A stretch of 64,000 bases of DNA from Pseudomonas sp. LS1212 (GTDB lineage: Bacteria > Pseudomonadota > Gammaproteobacteria > Pseudomonadales > Pseudomonadaceae): the NCBI RefSeq assembly GCF_024741815.1, contig NZ_CP102951.1, forward strand, positions 2,371,001 to 2,435,000, in the 5' to 3' direction. Position numbers and translations under genes: made by a program. The notes below the pieces were generated by a model that worked only from the letters and a program-made list of their open reading frames with translations, was not told the DNA's origin and searched no databases. Positions 52,041 through 59,744 of this stretch are shown in pieces; position 1 is the stretch's first letter, and each line of letters starts with the position of its first letter.

Positions 52041-52127
52041 GAGCGGGCCGGGCGGCGCTCCGCTTGCCCGCGATGCGGTCTGTCTGACCACCGCGGAGAT
52101 GCCATCGCTGGCAAGCCAGCTCCTACA
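52036..52127. repeat. REP-like inverted repeat overlapping a stop codon
   Basis: TGTAGGAGCGGG at the left and the imperfect complement GGCAAGCCAGCTCCTACA at the right belong to the 35548 family. The TAG stop of the upstream enzyme is inside the left arm. Confidence 0.75.
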
Positions 52128-53019
52128 AGATAGGGGAAGACCGGACTTCTCCGTCCAGCCAGTCGAGGAACTCGCGCACCGGTGACGCGCGCTCGCGTCC
52201 CGGTGTACAGACGGCCTGGTAATGCGCCGCAGGCAGTCGGATATCCGGCCGATAGGGGCGCAGCAGGCCCCGGGCGACGCTGTCGGCGACCAAAACGTCG
52301 CTGGCCAGCACCAGGCCGTGGCCGGCAATCGCCGCCTGCAATGCGTAGTGTTCATCGTCGTACTCGCGCAGCCGTGCCCGATCGAGCCAATCCTCATGCC
52401 CGGCGAGCGCACACCAGCGTGGCCAGTCGATCGCGGTCGTGGTCGTCGAGTGCCAGGGCACATTGATCAACTCAAGGCCTGCGTCGTCTGCTGGCGGGCT
52501 CCAGCCCGGTGGCGCAAAAGCGGCGAAATGCTCCGTGAACAGATCGCGGTGGTACAGCGCCGGGTCCGGCTTGAACTGCACGCGCAGGGCCAGATCGACC
52601 GAACTGTCGCGCCCAAGATCGATCAAGCTGTTACTGGTTTCAACGCGCACATGGAATTGCGGGTGGTGACGATAGAAACCGCCCAGCCGGGGTATCAGCC
52701 AAAGGCTGGCAAAGGCCGGCGTGGTGGTGAGTGTCAGGCTGCGCGGGTCGCAATCGGGCTTGAAGGCTTCCAGGCTGCGATGAAGTTCACGTAGCGAAGC
52801 GTGCACCTGATGGTACAGGCGCTCGCCGCTTTCGCTGAGCAACACCCCTTGGCCGGTGCGCTCGAACAGCAGCACGCCGAGCCAGCCCTCAAGCGTCTTG
52901 ATCTGATGGGAAACGGCTGCCGGGGTGACGGCCAGCTCATCGGCCGCGGTCTTGAAACCGCCCAGGCGGGCAGCGGATTCAAAAGCGCGCAGGGCGGTCA
53001 GGGGCAGCTTGGCGAACAC
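52123..53019 (-). CDS. LysR family regulator (GcvA-like)
   Basis: A 298-aa LysR protein. The helix-turn-helix is about residues 7-62 (FKTAADELAVTPAAVSHQIK) and the effector domain about 92-290. It resembles the GcvA/AmpR subgroup (LPLTALRAFESAARLGGF). The start is GTG 53019. It is divergent from the PACE-family gene, with AATTGAGC/GCTCAATT operator-like dyads between, so it probably controls that gene and itself. Confidence 0.9.
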   Translation of the reverse strand: MFAKLPLTALRAFESAARLGGFKTAADELAVTPAAVSHQIKTLEGWLGVLLFERTGQGVLLSESGERLYHQVHASLRELHRSLEAFKPDCDPRSLTLTTTPAFASLWLIPRLGGFYRHHPQFHVRVETSNSLIDLGRDSSVDLALRVQFKPDPALYHRDLFTEHFAAFAPPGWSPPADDAGLELINVPWHSTTTTAIDWPRWCALAGHEDWLDRARLREYDDEHYALQAAIAGHGLVLASDVLVADSVARGLLRPYRPDIRLPAAHYQAVCTPGRERASPVREFLDWLDGEVRSSPIL

Positions 53020-53031
53020 TGGGATTATTCC

Positions 53032-53061
53032 AATTGAGCGTGGCTCAATTTATCTCAATTG
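53032..53061. promoter_or_regulatory. Candidate LysR operator
   Basis: AATTGAGC-GTG-GCTCAATT (53032-53050) is a perfect 8-bp-arm dyad. A further CTCAATT half-site follows at 53055-53061. It lies 13 bases before the LysR start and about 100 bases before the PACE gene. Confidence 0.55.
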
Positions 53062-53093
53062 TGGGGGTGTCTCAATCTGCCTACTGTGGTCTT

Positions 53094-53131
53094 GGCGTGT
53101 CATCAATGGGAACTCATTGATGACACGCCCT
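53094..53131. repeat. Hairpin containing 23-bp repeat, copy C
   Basis: GGCGTGTCATCAATG, loop GGAACT, CATTGATGACACGCC form a perfect 15-bp stem 28 bases before the PACE gene start. The loop plus right arm (53109-53131) equals copy A at 21676. Confidence 0.85.
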
Positions 53132-53158
53132 AATGTCCCGTGCAGCAGGAGAAACGCC

Positions 53159-53614
53159 ATGCAAGGAATTGCCCGCAAGGTTGTCCAGGCCGTGCTCTAT
53201 GAAGCGGTGGGGGTTGTCTTTGTCGCGCCGGTGCTGGCGATGGTGTATGGCCAGGGCATGGCCTATTCCACGGCATTGTCGCTGGTCATCTCGGCGGTGG
53301 CGCTGAGCTGGAACATGCTCTTCAACCTGGGCTTCGAGCGTTGGGAAGCACGCCAGGCCAGCCGCACCCGGACCCTGCGCCGGCGCCTCCTGCATTCGTT
53401 GGGCTTCGAAGGCGGTCTGACCCTGATCCTGGTGCCGCTGATTGCCGCTTGGCTGAACATCGACTGGCTGACGGCGTTGGCCACCGACGTTGCCCTGTTC
53501 GTATTTTTCTTCTTCTATGCGCTGGGCTTTCAGTGGGTGTTCGACCGCGTGTTCGATGTACCGGAATCGGCGCGGGAAATTGCCCAGCCCCATGCGGTTG
53601 GCAAATGCCCGTAG
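53159..53614 (+). CDS. PACE family multidrug efflux protein
   Basis: A 151-aa membrane protein with four hydrophobic helices in two tandem bacterial transmembrane-pair domains (about 5-70 and 80-145). Features include RKVVQAVLYEAVGVVFVAPV, with the conserved Glu in the first helix, and WNMLFNLGFERWE, both typical of AceI-like proton-driven exporters of chlorhexidine or polyamine-like compounds. CAGGAGA precedes ATG 53159. The divergent LysR gene is the usual partner of PACE genes. Confidence 0.92.
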   Translation: MQGIARKVVQAVLYEAVGVVFVAPVLAMVYGQGMAYSTALSLVISAVALSWNMLFNLGFERWEARQASRTRTLRRRLLHSLGFEGGLTLILVPLIAAWLNIDWLTALATDVALFVFFFFYALGFQWVFDRVFDVPESAREIAQPHAVGKCP

Positions 53615-53717
53615 CCGCTGCCGAAGGCTGCGCTCGCGCGCGTAAGCGGGCGCAAGATCTCAAGACCGCCGGGGGAGCCCCTGCGGGACTCCAGCGCAGC
53701 CTGGCGGCAGCGGCTAC
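53611..53717. repeat. Long inverted-repeat element, copy 2
   Basis: GTAGCCGCTGCC...GGCTGCGCT at the left and AGCGCAGCC...GGCAGCGGCTAC at the right, with the same GCCGGGGGAGCCCCTGC core as 24328-24427. The stop codon of the PACE gene lies in its first bases. Confidence 0.8.
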
Positions 53718-53763
53718 GCCCATCGAGGTACGCCTACCGCTACGGGAGAAATGGAGCTTCTTC

Positions 53764-54651
53764 TCAGACCGAGCGCCGGCGCTGGCGCACCAGATGCTTG
53801 AAGCCTTCAAGGACCAGCACCAGCACCGCCAGCCAGATCGGGATGTAGGTCAGCCACTGGTCCGGGGCGATGCTTTCACCCAGCAACAAGGCCACGGCAA
53901 CCAGCAGCACCGGCTCGACGTAACTCAGCAGGCCGAACAGACCGAACGGCAGCTGCCGGCTGGCCAGTACGTAGCTGATCAACGCCAGGGCGCTGATCAC
54001 GCCCAACCCCGGGATCAACAGATACAGGGCCGGGTGCTGGACCATGTCGGCAGCCGAAAGCGGTCCTTTGAGCACGAACCAGACCGCCACCGGCAGCATC
54101 AGGCACATGTCGGTCCAGAGGCCGCCCAGATGGTCGGTGCGGCATTTGCGGCGCAAGATGAAATACACCGGGTAGCCGCAAGCCACCACCAGGGTTTCCC
54201 AGGCAAAACTGCCATGCTGGTACAACTCGTTGCCGACTCCGGCCAGGGCGCAGATGACCGCGACGGTCTGCAAGCGTGACAGGCGCTCGCCATAGACCAG
54301 GCGCCCGGTCAGGACCATCGTCAGCGGCAACAGGAAGTAGCCCAGTGATACCTCCATGCTGCGTCCGTGCAACGGTGCCCAGAGAAACAGCCAGAGTTGC
54401 ACGGCCATCAGGCTGGAAGTGCCGAGCAGTCCGATCAGCAGCGCCGGCGTTTGGCCAATGCGCTTGATCACCTCGACCGCCAGCGGCCAGTCCCGGCTGA
54501 TCAGCATGAACAGGGTGACGCAGGGGAGGGTCAGCAGCATGCGCCAGCCGAAGACTTCTTCACCGCTCAAGGGGGGCAGCAGCGAGCTATAGAAGTACAT
54601 CACGGCAAACAGGATCGACGCCGCAACGGAAAGAGTGATGCCTTTGGACAA
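53764..54651 (-). CDS. rarD: EamA family transporter RarD
   Basis: A 295-aa membrane protein with ten hydrophobic segments. SSLLPPLSGEEVFGWRMLLT and the length are typical of RarD-type DMT transporters, often called chloramphenicol-sensitivity proteins though the real substrate is uncertain. TTG 54651 with GAGG five bases upstream gives the family-like start (SKGITLSVAASILF); the frame stays open to ATG 54720. Confidence 0.82.
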   Translation of the reverse strand: MSKGITLSVAASILFAVMYFYSSLLPPLSGEEVFGWRMLLTLPCVTLFMLISRDWPLAVEVIKRIGQTPALLIGLLGTSSLMAVQLWLFLWAPLHGRSMEVSLGYFLLPLTMVLTGRLVYGERLSRLQTVAVICALAGVGNELYQHGSFAWETLVVACGYPVYFILRRKCRTDHLGGLWTDMCLMLPVAVWFVLKGPLSAADMVQHPALYLLIPGLGVISALALISYVLASRQLPFGLFGLLSYVEPVLLVAVALLLGESIAPDQWLTYIPIWLAVLVLVLEGFKHLVRQRRRSV

Positions 54652-54827
54652 GAGAGCCTCGCAACGCGGTTTTTTGAACTGTTCGGTAACCCGCCATGAT
54701 CTCAAGCCATTGCCCTGCAAGACAACTGGCGCAATCGTTTATCGGCGTCAGCGACAAAACGTGCAAGTAAAATGCGGACAAAACTGGTTACGCCATGTAG
54801 AATCGGCTTACGCATACAATAATAAGC

Positions 54828-54845
54828 TCATCCGCCGGCGGATGA
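54828..54845. promoter_or_regulatory. Perfect 18-bp palindrome upstream of hpd
   Basis: TCATCCGCC/GGCGGATGA with no spacer, 164 bases before the hpd start and just ahead of a small ORF. It could be a repressor operator for tyrosine catabolism. The binding protein is unknown. Confidence 0.45.
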
Positions 54846-54869
54846 TCAACCTGCAGAGAGTGGGTCCCT

Positions 54870-54983
54870 ATGAAGCGTCACGGGTTTCAATTGATCTATG
54901 GTGACTTCCTCTCCCGCAGCGTGAGAGGCATCAGCTGCGCACCGCCCGCATTCTCAGCATCGATAGCAACTAACGACCGTTAA
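54870..54983 (+). CDS. Possible 37-codon leader ORF upstream of hpd
   Basis: ATG 54870, with GAGAGTGGG upstream, opens a frame reading KRHGFQLIYGDFLSRSVRG and ending ASIATNDR, stop TAA 54981-54983, 25 bases before ATG 55009 of hpd. Its position would suit a leader peptide or small cotranslated protein. No function is known to me. Confidence 0.4.
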   Translation: MKRHGFQLIYGDFLSRSVRGISCAPPAFSASIATNDR

Positions 54984-55008
54984 TTCTATAAATGATGAGG
55001 AGCCGACA

Positions 55009-56085
55009 ATGGCTGATATCTTCGAAAACCCAATGGGCCTGATGGGCTTTGAATTCATCGAGTTCGCCTCGCCAACCCCCAATACCCTGGAGCCGATCTT
55101 CAAGATCATGGGCTTCACCCACGTCGCCACCCACCGCTCCAAAGACGTGCAGTTGTACCGTCAGGGCGGCATCAACCTGATTCTCAACAACGAACCCAAT
55201 AGCGTTGCCTCGTACTTCGCTGCCGAACACGGCCCGTCCGTCTGCGGCATGGCGTTCCGCGTCAAGAACGCCCAGCAGGCCTATGCCCGTGCGCTGGAGC
55301 TGGGTGCCCAGCCAATCGAGATCCCGACCGGCCCCATGGAGCTGAACCTGCCGGCGATCAAGGGCATCGGCGGCGCGCCGCTGTACCTGATCGACCGTTA
55401 CGGCGAAGGCAGCTCGATCTACGACATCGACTTCAACTTCCTCGAAGGCGTTGATCGTCATCCGCAGGGTGCAGGGCTGAAAATCATCGATCACCTGACC
55501 CATAACGTTTATCGCGGGCGCATGGCCTATTGGGCCGGCTTCTACGAGAAGCTGTTCAACTTCCGCGAAATCCGTTACTTCGATATCAAGGGCGAGTACA
55601 CCGGCCTGACCTCCAAGGCCATGACTGCTCCAGACGGCATGATCCGTATCCCGCTCAACGAAGAGTCGTCCAAGGGCGCCGGGCAGATCGAAGAGTTCCT
55701 GATGCAGTTCAACGGCGAAGGCATTCAGCATGTGGCCTTCCTCACCGATGACCTGATCAAGACCTGGGACGCGCTGAAGAAAATCGGCATGCGCTTCATG
55801 ACTGCGCCACCTGAAACCTACTACGAAATGCTTGAAGGCCGCCTGCCTGGCCACGGCGAGCCAGTAGGCGAGTTGAAAGCACGCGGTATCCTGCTCGACG
55901 GATCTTCCGATGCCAACGACAAGCGCCTGTTGTTGCAGATTTTCTCCGAAACCCTGATGGGGCCGGTGTTTTTCGAGTTCATCCAGCGCAAGGGTGACGA
56001 CGGCTTCGGTGAAGGCAACTTCAAGGCGCTGTTTGAATCGATCGAGCGTGATCAGGTGCGTCGCGGTGTGCTCAACGCTGAATAA
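55009..56085 (+). CDS. hpd: 4-hydroxyphenylpyruvate dioxygenase
   Basis: A 358-aa non-haem Fe(II) dioxygenase of bacterial length. It has two vicinal-oxygen-chelate domains. Iron ligands are visible as His162 in IIDHLTHN, His in GIQHVAFLTDD and Glu in GPVFFEFIQRKG. It converts 4-hydroxyphenylpyruvate to homogentisate in tyrosine degradation. GAGGAG precedes the ATG. It is alone in its unit and ends at a perfect terminator. Confidence 0.97.
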   Translation: MADIFENPMGLMGFEFIEFASPTPNTLEPIFKIMGFTHVATHRSKDVQLYRQGGINLILNNEPNSVASYFAAEHGPSVCGMAFRVKNAQQAYARALELGAQPIEIPTGPMELNLPAIKGIGGAPLYLIDRYGEGSSIYDIDFNFLEGVDRHPQGAGLKIIDHLTHNVYRGRMAYWAGFYEKLFNFREIRYFDIKGEYTGLTSKAMTAPDGMIRIPLNEESSKGAGQIEEFLMQFNGEGIQHVAFLTDDLIKTWDALKKIGMRFMTAPPETYYEMLEGRLPGHGEPVGELKARGILLDGSSDANDKRLLLQIFSETLMGPVFFEFIQRKGDDGFGEGNFKALFESIERDQVRRGVLNAE

Positions 56086-56101
56086 GCACGCCTGAACCGG
56101 G

Positions 56102-56136
56102 ACGGCCAGCCAGAAGCATTCTGGCTGGCCGTTTTA
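56102..56136 (+). terminator. Rho-independent terminator after hpd
   Basis: ACGGCCAGCCAGAA-GCA-TTCTGGCTGGCCGT is a perfect 14-bp stem followed by TTTTA, 16 bases beyond the hpd stop. Confidence 0.9.
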
Positions 56137-56139
56137 CGT

Positions 56140-56958
56140 TCAGGAGCCCAAGCCTCCTTCTTTTGGGGCGCGTCTTCTGTGCTGCGCTGCGCCCGCCAGC
56201 CAAAATACCGACCCGCCAGTAAAAATACCCACCAGCAGCAAACTGCTTGCCGTCGAGGTTGCGCGGGCCTTGAAAGCCTCCCAGTGGGTGCCGCTCGGGT
56301 AACCGCCATGAACCGCGAAACCAAAATCCTGGGACGCGATGCGAAGATGGAACTCCTCACGCTCGTCGGTTTTACCTTCACGCACATTGCCATCGCTATC
56401 CAGGTAGTTCGGGCCAAATTCCAGGGACAGTTTCACATCGGCTCTCAGGTTAGCCAGCATATTGCGCAAGGTGCTGCCTTCGATGAGCGAAACAACGCCA
56501 TAAGGATGTTCGTAGGTGCGGTAGTACAGGACGGCCCGGTCGGGCGTGACCTCGTTGCCCGCTCGCAGCCATAGCGTCCGGTTGAAGAAGTCCCCGGGAT
56601 TGAGGGGCAGATCGAGTTCGCCAAACAAGGAGCTGCAGTAGATATTGTTGTCGCTCACCAGTAACAGAGATCGCAGGTTTTTCTGGCTGATGGCCTGTTC
56701 ACGCAACTTGGGCACCGCTGTGACGCACGCCTGGCCTGCGATGGACATCAATGCACTATTCGTTTCGGCTACAGGTCGTAGTACATTCTCGATCAGCCGA
56801 AGGCCTTCCCGCGTCGCGTGAGACGCCTCATTTTCCAGTTGCTTCTCAAGCTGGAAGTCCAGCACCAGCAGCCCGGTGACGACCGGGCTGAACCCGATCA
56901 GCAATGCAAACACCAGGGCTCGTTTGCGAGCGCGACTATCCATTTTATCGTGATTCAT
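56140..56958 (-). CDS. Membrane CSS-motif sensor protein without EAL domain
   Basis: A 272-aa protein. N-terminal membrane helix (about 15-37), a periplasmic domain containing the CSS motif (NIYCSSLFGELDLPL, about 110-124) and a second Cys (QACVTAV), then a second helix (about 240-262) and a short basic tail. CSS domains normally sense periplasmic redox state ahead of a cytoplasmic EAL phosphodiesterase in proteins of about 520 residues; here no EAL follows. AAGGAAG supports ATG 56958. It is convergent with hpd. Confidence 0.8.
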   Translation of the reverse strand: MNHDKMDSRARKRALVFALLIGFSPVVTGLLVLDFQLEKQLENEASHATREGLRLIENVLRPVAETNSALMSIAGQACVTAVPKLREQAISQKNLRSLLLVSDNNIYCSSLFGELDLPLNPGDFFNRTLWLRAGNEVTPDRAVLYYRTYEHPYGVVSLIEGSTLRNMLANLRADVKLSLEFGPNYLDSDGNVREGKTDEREEFHLRIASQDFGFAVHGGYPSGTHWEAFKARATSTASSLLLVGIFTGGSVFWLAGAAQHRRRAPKEGGLGS

Positions 56959-57203
56959 GGGGCTTCCTTTCCAATTGCCGGGAGTGGCCGGGCATCGTGC
57001 GAACGCCGTGGCGAACGTGTGCGTTGGCTCTGCCCCCAGCATAAGGGGCCGGGCCCTTGATTTCGGGGTGTCGGTTGTAAGTTGTGAAAGCCCTGCTTGT
57101 GGGACTCTTCGCTACGTCTCGAAAGTAAAAGGTCGGCCAGGAGGTGCCGTGCAGGCGGGGATCTGCTAGCTTCTTTTAAAACCCATGCCAGGAAGGACCC
57201 GCC

Positions 57204-57671
57204 ATGACCACCAGCTCCATACCCGACCCCTTCATGCAGGCAGCCATTGAAGAGGCCCGCAAGGGCCTTGAAGAAGGCGGCATCCCCATTGGTTCGGTGA
57301 TTGTCCATGAAGGCCGGATCATCGGTCGCGGGCACAACCGGCGCGTACAGCAGGGCAGTGTCATCAGGCACGGCGAGATGGATGCATTCGAGAATGCGGG
57401 GCGCCAGCCGGCATCGGTGTACCGCAACGCCACGCTGTACACCACCCTTTCCCCTTGCCCGATGTGCAGCGGGGCGATCCTGTTATATGGCATCGGCAAA
57501 GTGATCATCGCCGAGAACCAGACGTTCATGGGCGATGAGGCCTTGCTGCGCGAGCGTGGTGTAACGCTTGAAGTGCTCCAGGATTCCACATGCATTGCGA
57601 TGATGGAGAAATTCATCGCCGACCAACCCGCATTGTGGAACGAGGATATTGGTGAAGAGCCCGTTCATTGA
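57204..57671 (+). CDS. Cytosine deaminase-like nucleoside/base deaminase
   Basis: A 155-aa zinc deaminase with HGEMDA (His ligand and proton-shuttle Glu, about 63-68) and SPCPMCSGAI (Cys ligands). The GAILLYGIGKVI and DSTCIAMMEKFIADQPALWNEDIG segments resemble fungal-type cytosine deaminase more than tRNA or guanine deaminases. It probably converts cytosine to uracil. AGGAAGGA precedes ATG 57204. The hybrid kinase gene begins 24 bases downstream, so the two may be cotranscribed. Confidence 0.88.
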   Translation: MTTSSIPDPFMQAAIEEARKGLEEGGIPIGSVIVHEGRIIGRGHNRRVQQGSVIRHGEMDAFENAGRQPASVYRNATLYTTLSPCPMCSGAILLYGIGKVIIAENQTFMGDEALLRERGVTLEVLQDSTCIAMMEKFIADQPALWNEDIGEEPVH

Positions 57672-57695
57672 TTCCCGGAGAGCCGACGCCCGCCT

Positions 57696-59744
57696 ATGTA
57701 TGTAAAGCACATTGACGCCTTCCCCTATCAAAAAGGGGGCATGAGCGAAAAAGTCAGAGCGTTCGACTGGAGCAAGACGTCGTTGGGGCCCTTGCATCTC
57801 TGGCCCACATCATTGCGTATTGCCGTCGATACCTTGCTGGCGTCCAAATTTCCGGCATGCCTGGTCTGGGGCACGGACCTCACCACTGTCTATAACGACG
57901 CTTTCAAGCCGCTGCTGGGGGCAAAGCCCGAATCCTTGGGCAAGGGTTTCGACGACGTCTGGAGCGAGGCCTGGGAGCACGTTGGGGCATTTGCCTTCCG
58001 CGCTTTCAGCGGCGAGGCGACCTTCATCGAAAATTTCGCCGTACAAGTCAATCGCCATGGCACCATGGAACAGGCGTATTTCACGTTCTGCTATAGCCCT
58101 GTGCGTGACGAGAGCGGTGCCGTGGCCGGTTTTCTCGACACGGTGGTGGAAACCACCGACACGATGGTTGCCCAACAGCAATTGCGCGAGCAGGCCGCCA
58201 TTTTCGAGCGGTTGGTGGTCGAGCGCACTGCCGATCGCAATCGGTTCTGGCAATTGTCTTCGGACATCATGGTGGTGACGCGCGAAGACTTGACTGTCAC
58301 TTCAAGCAACCCGGCCTGGTTTCAGGTACTCGGGTGGGAAGCTGACGAGTTACTGGGCGCGCAGATCCTCGACCTTGTTCATCCTGACGATCAAGCCATG
58401 GTGCAGTCGGCAGTAGAGAGGATGTCGCAAGGCGAGCGGGTCAGGGACATAGACACCCGTCTGCGCACCAAGGACGGGCACTATCGCTGGATCAACTGGG
58501 CGGCGGCGCCGGCCGAGGGCTTCTATCATGCGGTGGGACGCGATGTCAGCCCTGAGCGAGAGCGCGCCGAAGCCTTGCGCCAGGCCGGGGAGCTGCTGCG
58601 TCATAGCCAGAAAATGGACGCGGTAGGGCAACTGACCGGGGGCCTGGCGCATGACTTCAACAACCTGCTCGGTGGTATCGCCGGCAGCCTGGAGATGCTC
58701 GCGCTCCGGCTGGAGAAGGGCCGGCTGGATGAACTCAGCCGTTATATCGACGCCGCCCAGGGGGCGGCCAGGCGCGCTGCCACCCTGACTCACCGGCTCC
58801 TGGCCTTTTCTCGCCGGCAGACGCTTGATCCGAGCCCGACAGACGTCAATCAGTTGGTCCATGGCATGGAAGATATGATCCGCCGGACCCTGGGCCCGAC
58901 CATCACCCTTGCGGTCGATGTGGAACCCGGGTTGTGGACGACCCTGGTTGATGCCCACCAATTGGAAAGCACTTTGCTCAACCTGTGTATCAATGCCCGC
59001 GATGCCATGCCTGAGGGAGGGCAGCTGGGCATTTGTGCCCGTAACTACAGCCATGCAGGCAACACCTGGAGCGATGAGGTTCTGCCCTTGGGCGATTACC
59101 TGACGCTGAAGGTCATCGATACGGGCTGTGGCATGACGGCCGAGGTGATAGAGCGCGCTTTCGAGCCGTTTTTCACCACCAAGCCCGTCGGCCAGGGCAC
59201 CGGCCTGGGGTTGTCGATGGTGTATGGCTTCGCTCGCCAATCCGGCGGGCGTATTCGAATCCACTCCACGCTCGGACAAGGCACCCGGATGCAGTTGTAT
59301 CTGCCGCGTCACGAAGACGGCCAGTCATTGCCGCTCGATGAACCGCCTGACACGGTAGAGCCCCTGGTGGGAACAGGGGATCGGATTCTGCTGATCGACG
59401 ACGAATCGACCCTGCGGATGCTGATCAAGGACATGTTGAGCGAGCAGGAATTCCAGGTCATGGAAGTGCCGGATGGGCATGCCGGCCTTGCCGTGCTGCA
59501 AGCCGACACACCGATCGACCTATTGATTACCGATATCGGCTTGCCGGGAGGCCTCAATGGTCGGCAAGTGGCTGACGCCGCACGGGTCCTGCGCCCCGGC
59601 CTCAAGGTGTTGTTCATTACCGGCTTTGCCGAACAGTCGGTGACTGATCGCCAGGGCCTGGAGCCCGGAATGGAGGTCATGACCAAGCCGTTCTCGCTGG
59701 ATGATCTGACCCGGCGCGTGCGGGCCATGCTCAACGCTGATTGA
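57696..59744 (+). CDS. PAS-containing hybrid sensor histidine kinase
   Basis: A 682-aa soluble hybrid kinase. An N-terminal PAS-like domain (about 15-165), a second PAS (about 180-290, with WFQVLGWEADELLG), HisKA with the phospho-acceptor His in GLAHDFNNLLGG (about 324), HATPase (410-535, GTGLGLSMVYGF) and a C-terminal receiver (about 560-678, Asp in LITDIGLPGG). There is no membrane segment, so the signal is cytoplasmic. A receiver without output implies a separate Hpt or regulator, none adjacent. The stop overlaps the convergent ybhN gene by 14 bases. Confidence 0.92.
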   Translation: MYVKHIDAFPYQKGGMSEKVRAFDWSKTSLGPLHLWPTSLRIAVDTLLASKFPACLVWGTDLTTVYNDAFKPLLGAKPESLGKGFDDVWSEAWEHVGAFAFRAFSGEATFIENFAVQVNRHGTMEQAYFTFCYSPVRDESGAVAGFLDTVVETTDTMVAQQQLREQAAIFERLVVERTADRNRFWQLSSDIMVVTREDLTVTSSNPAWFQVLGWEADELLGAQILDLVHPDDQAMVQSAVERMSQGERVRDIDTRLRTKDGHYRWINWAAAPAEGFYHAVGRDVSPERERAEALRQAGELLRHSQKMDAVGQLTGGLAHDFNNLLGGIAGSLEMLALRLEKGRLDELSRYIDAAQGAARRAATLTHRLLAFSRRQTLDPSPTDVNQLVHGMEDMIRRTLGPTITLAVDVEPGLWTTLVDAHQLESTLLNLCINARDAMPEGGQLGICARNYSHAGNTWSDEVLPLGDYLTLKVIDTGCGMTAEVIERAFEPFFTTKPVGQGTGLGLSMVYGFARQSGGRIRIHSTLGQGTRMQLYLPRHEDGQSLPLDEPPDTVEPLVGTGDRILLIDDESTLRMLIKDMLSEQEFQVMEVPDGHAGLAVLQADTPIDLLITDIGLPGGLNGRQVADAARVLRPGLKVLFITGFAEQSVTDRQGLEPGMEVMTKPFSLDDLTRRVRAMLNAD

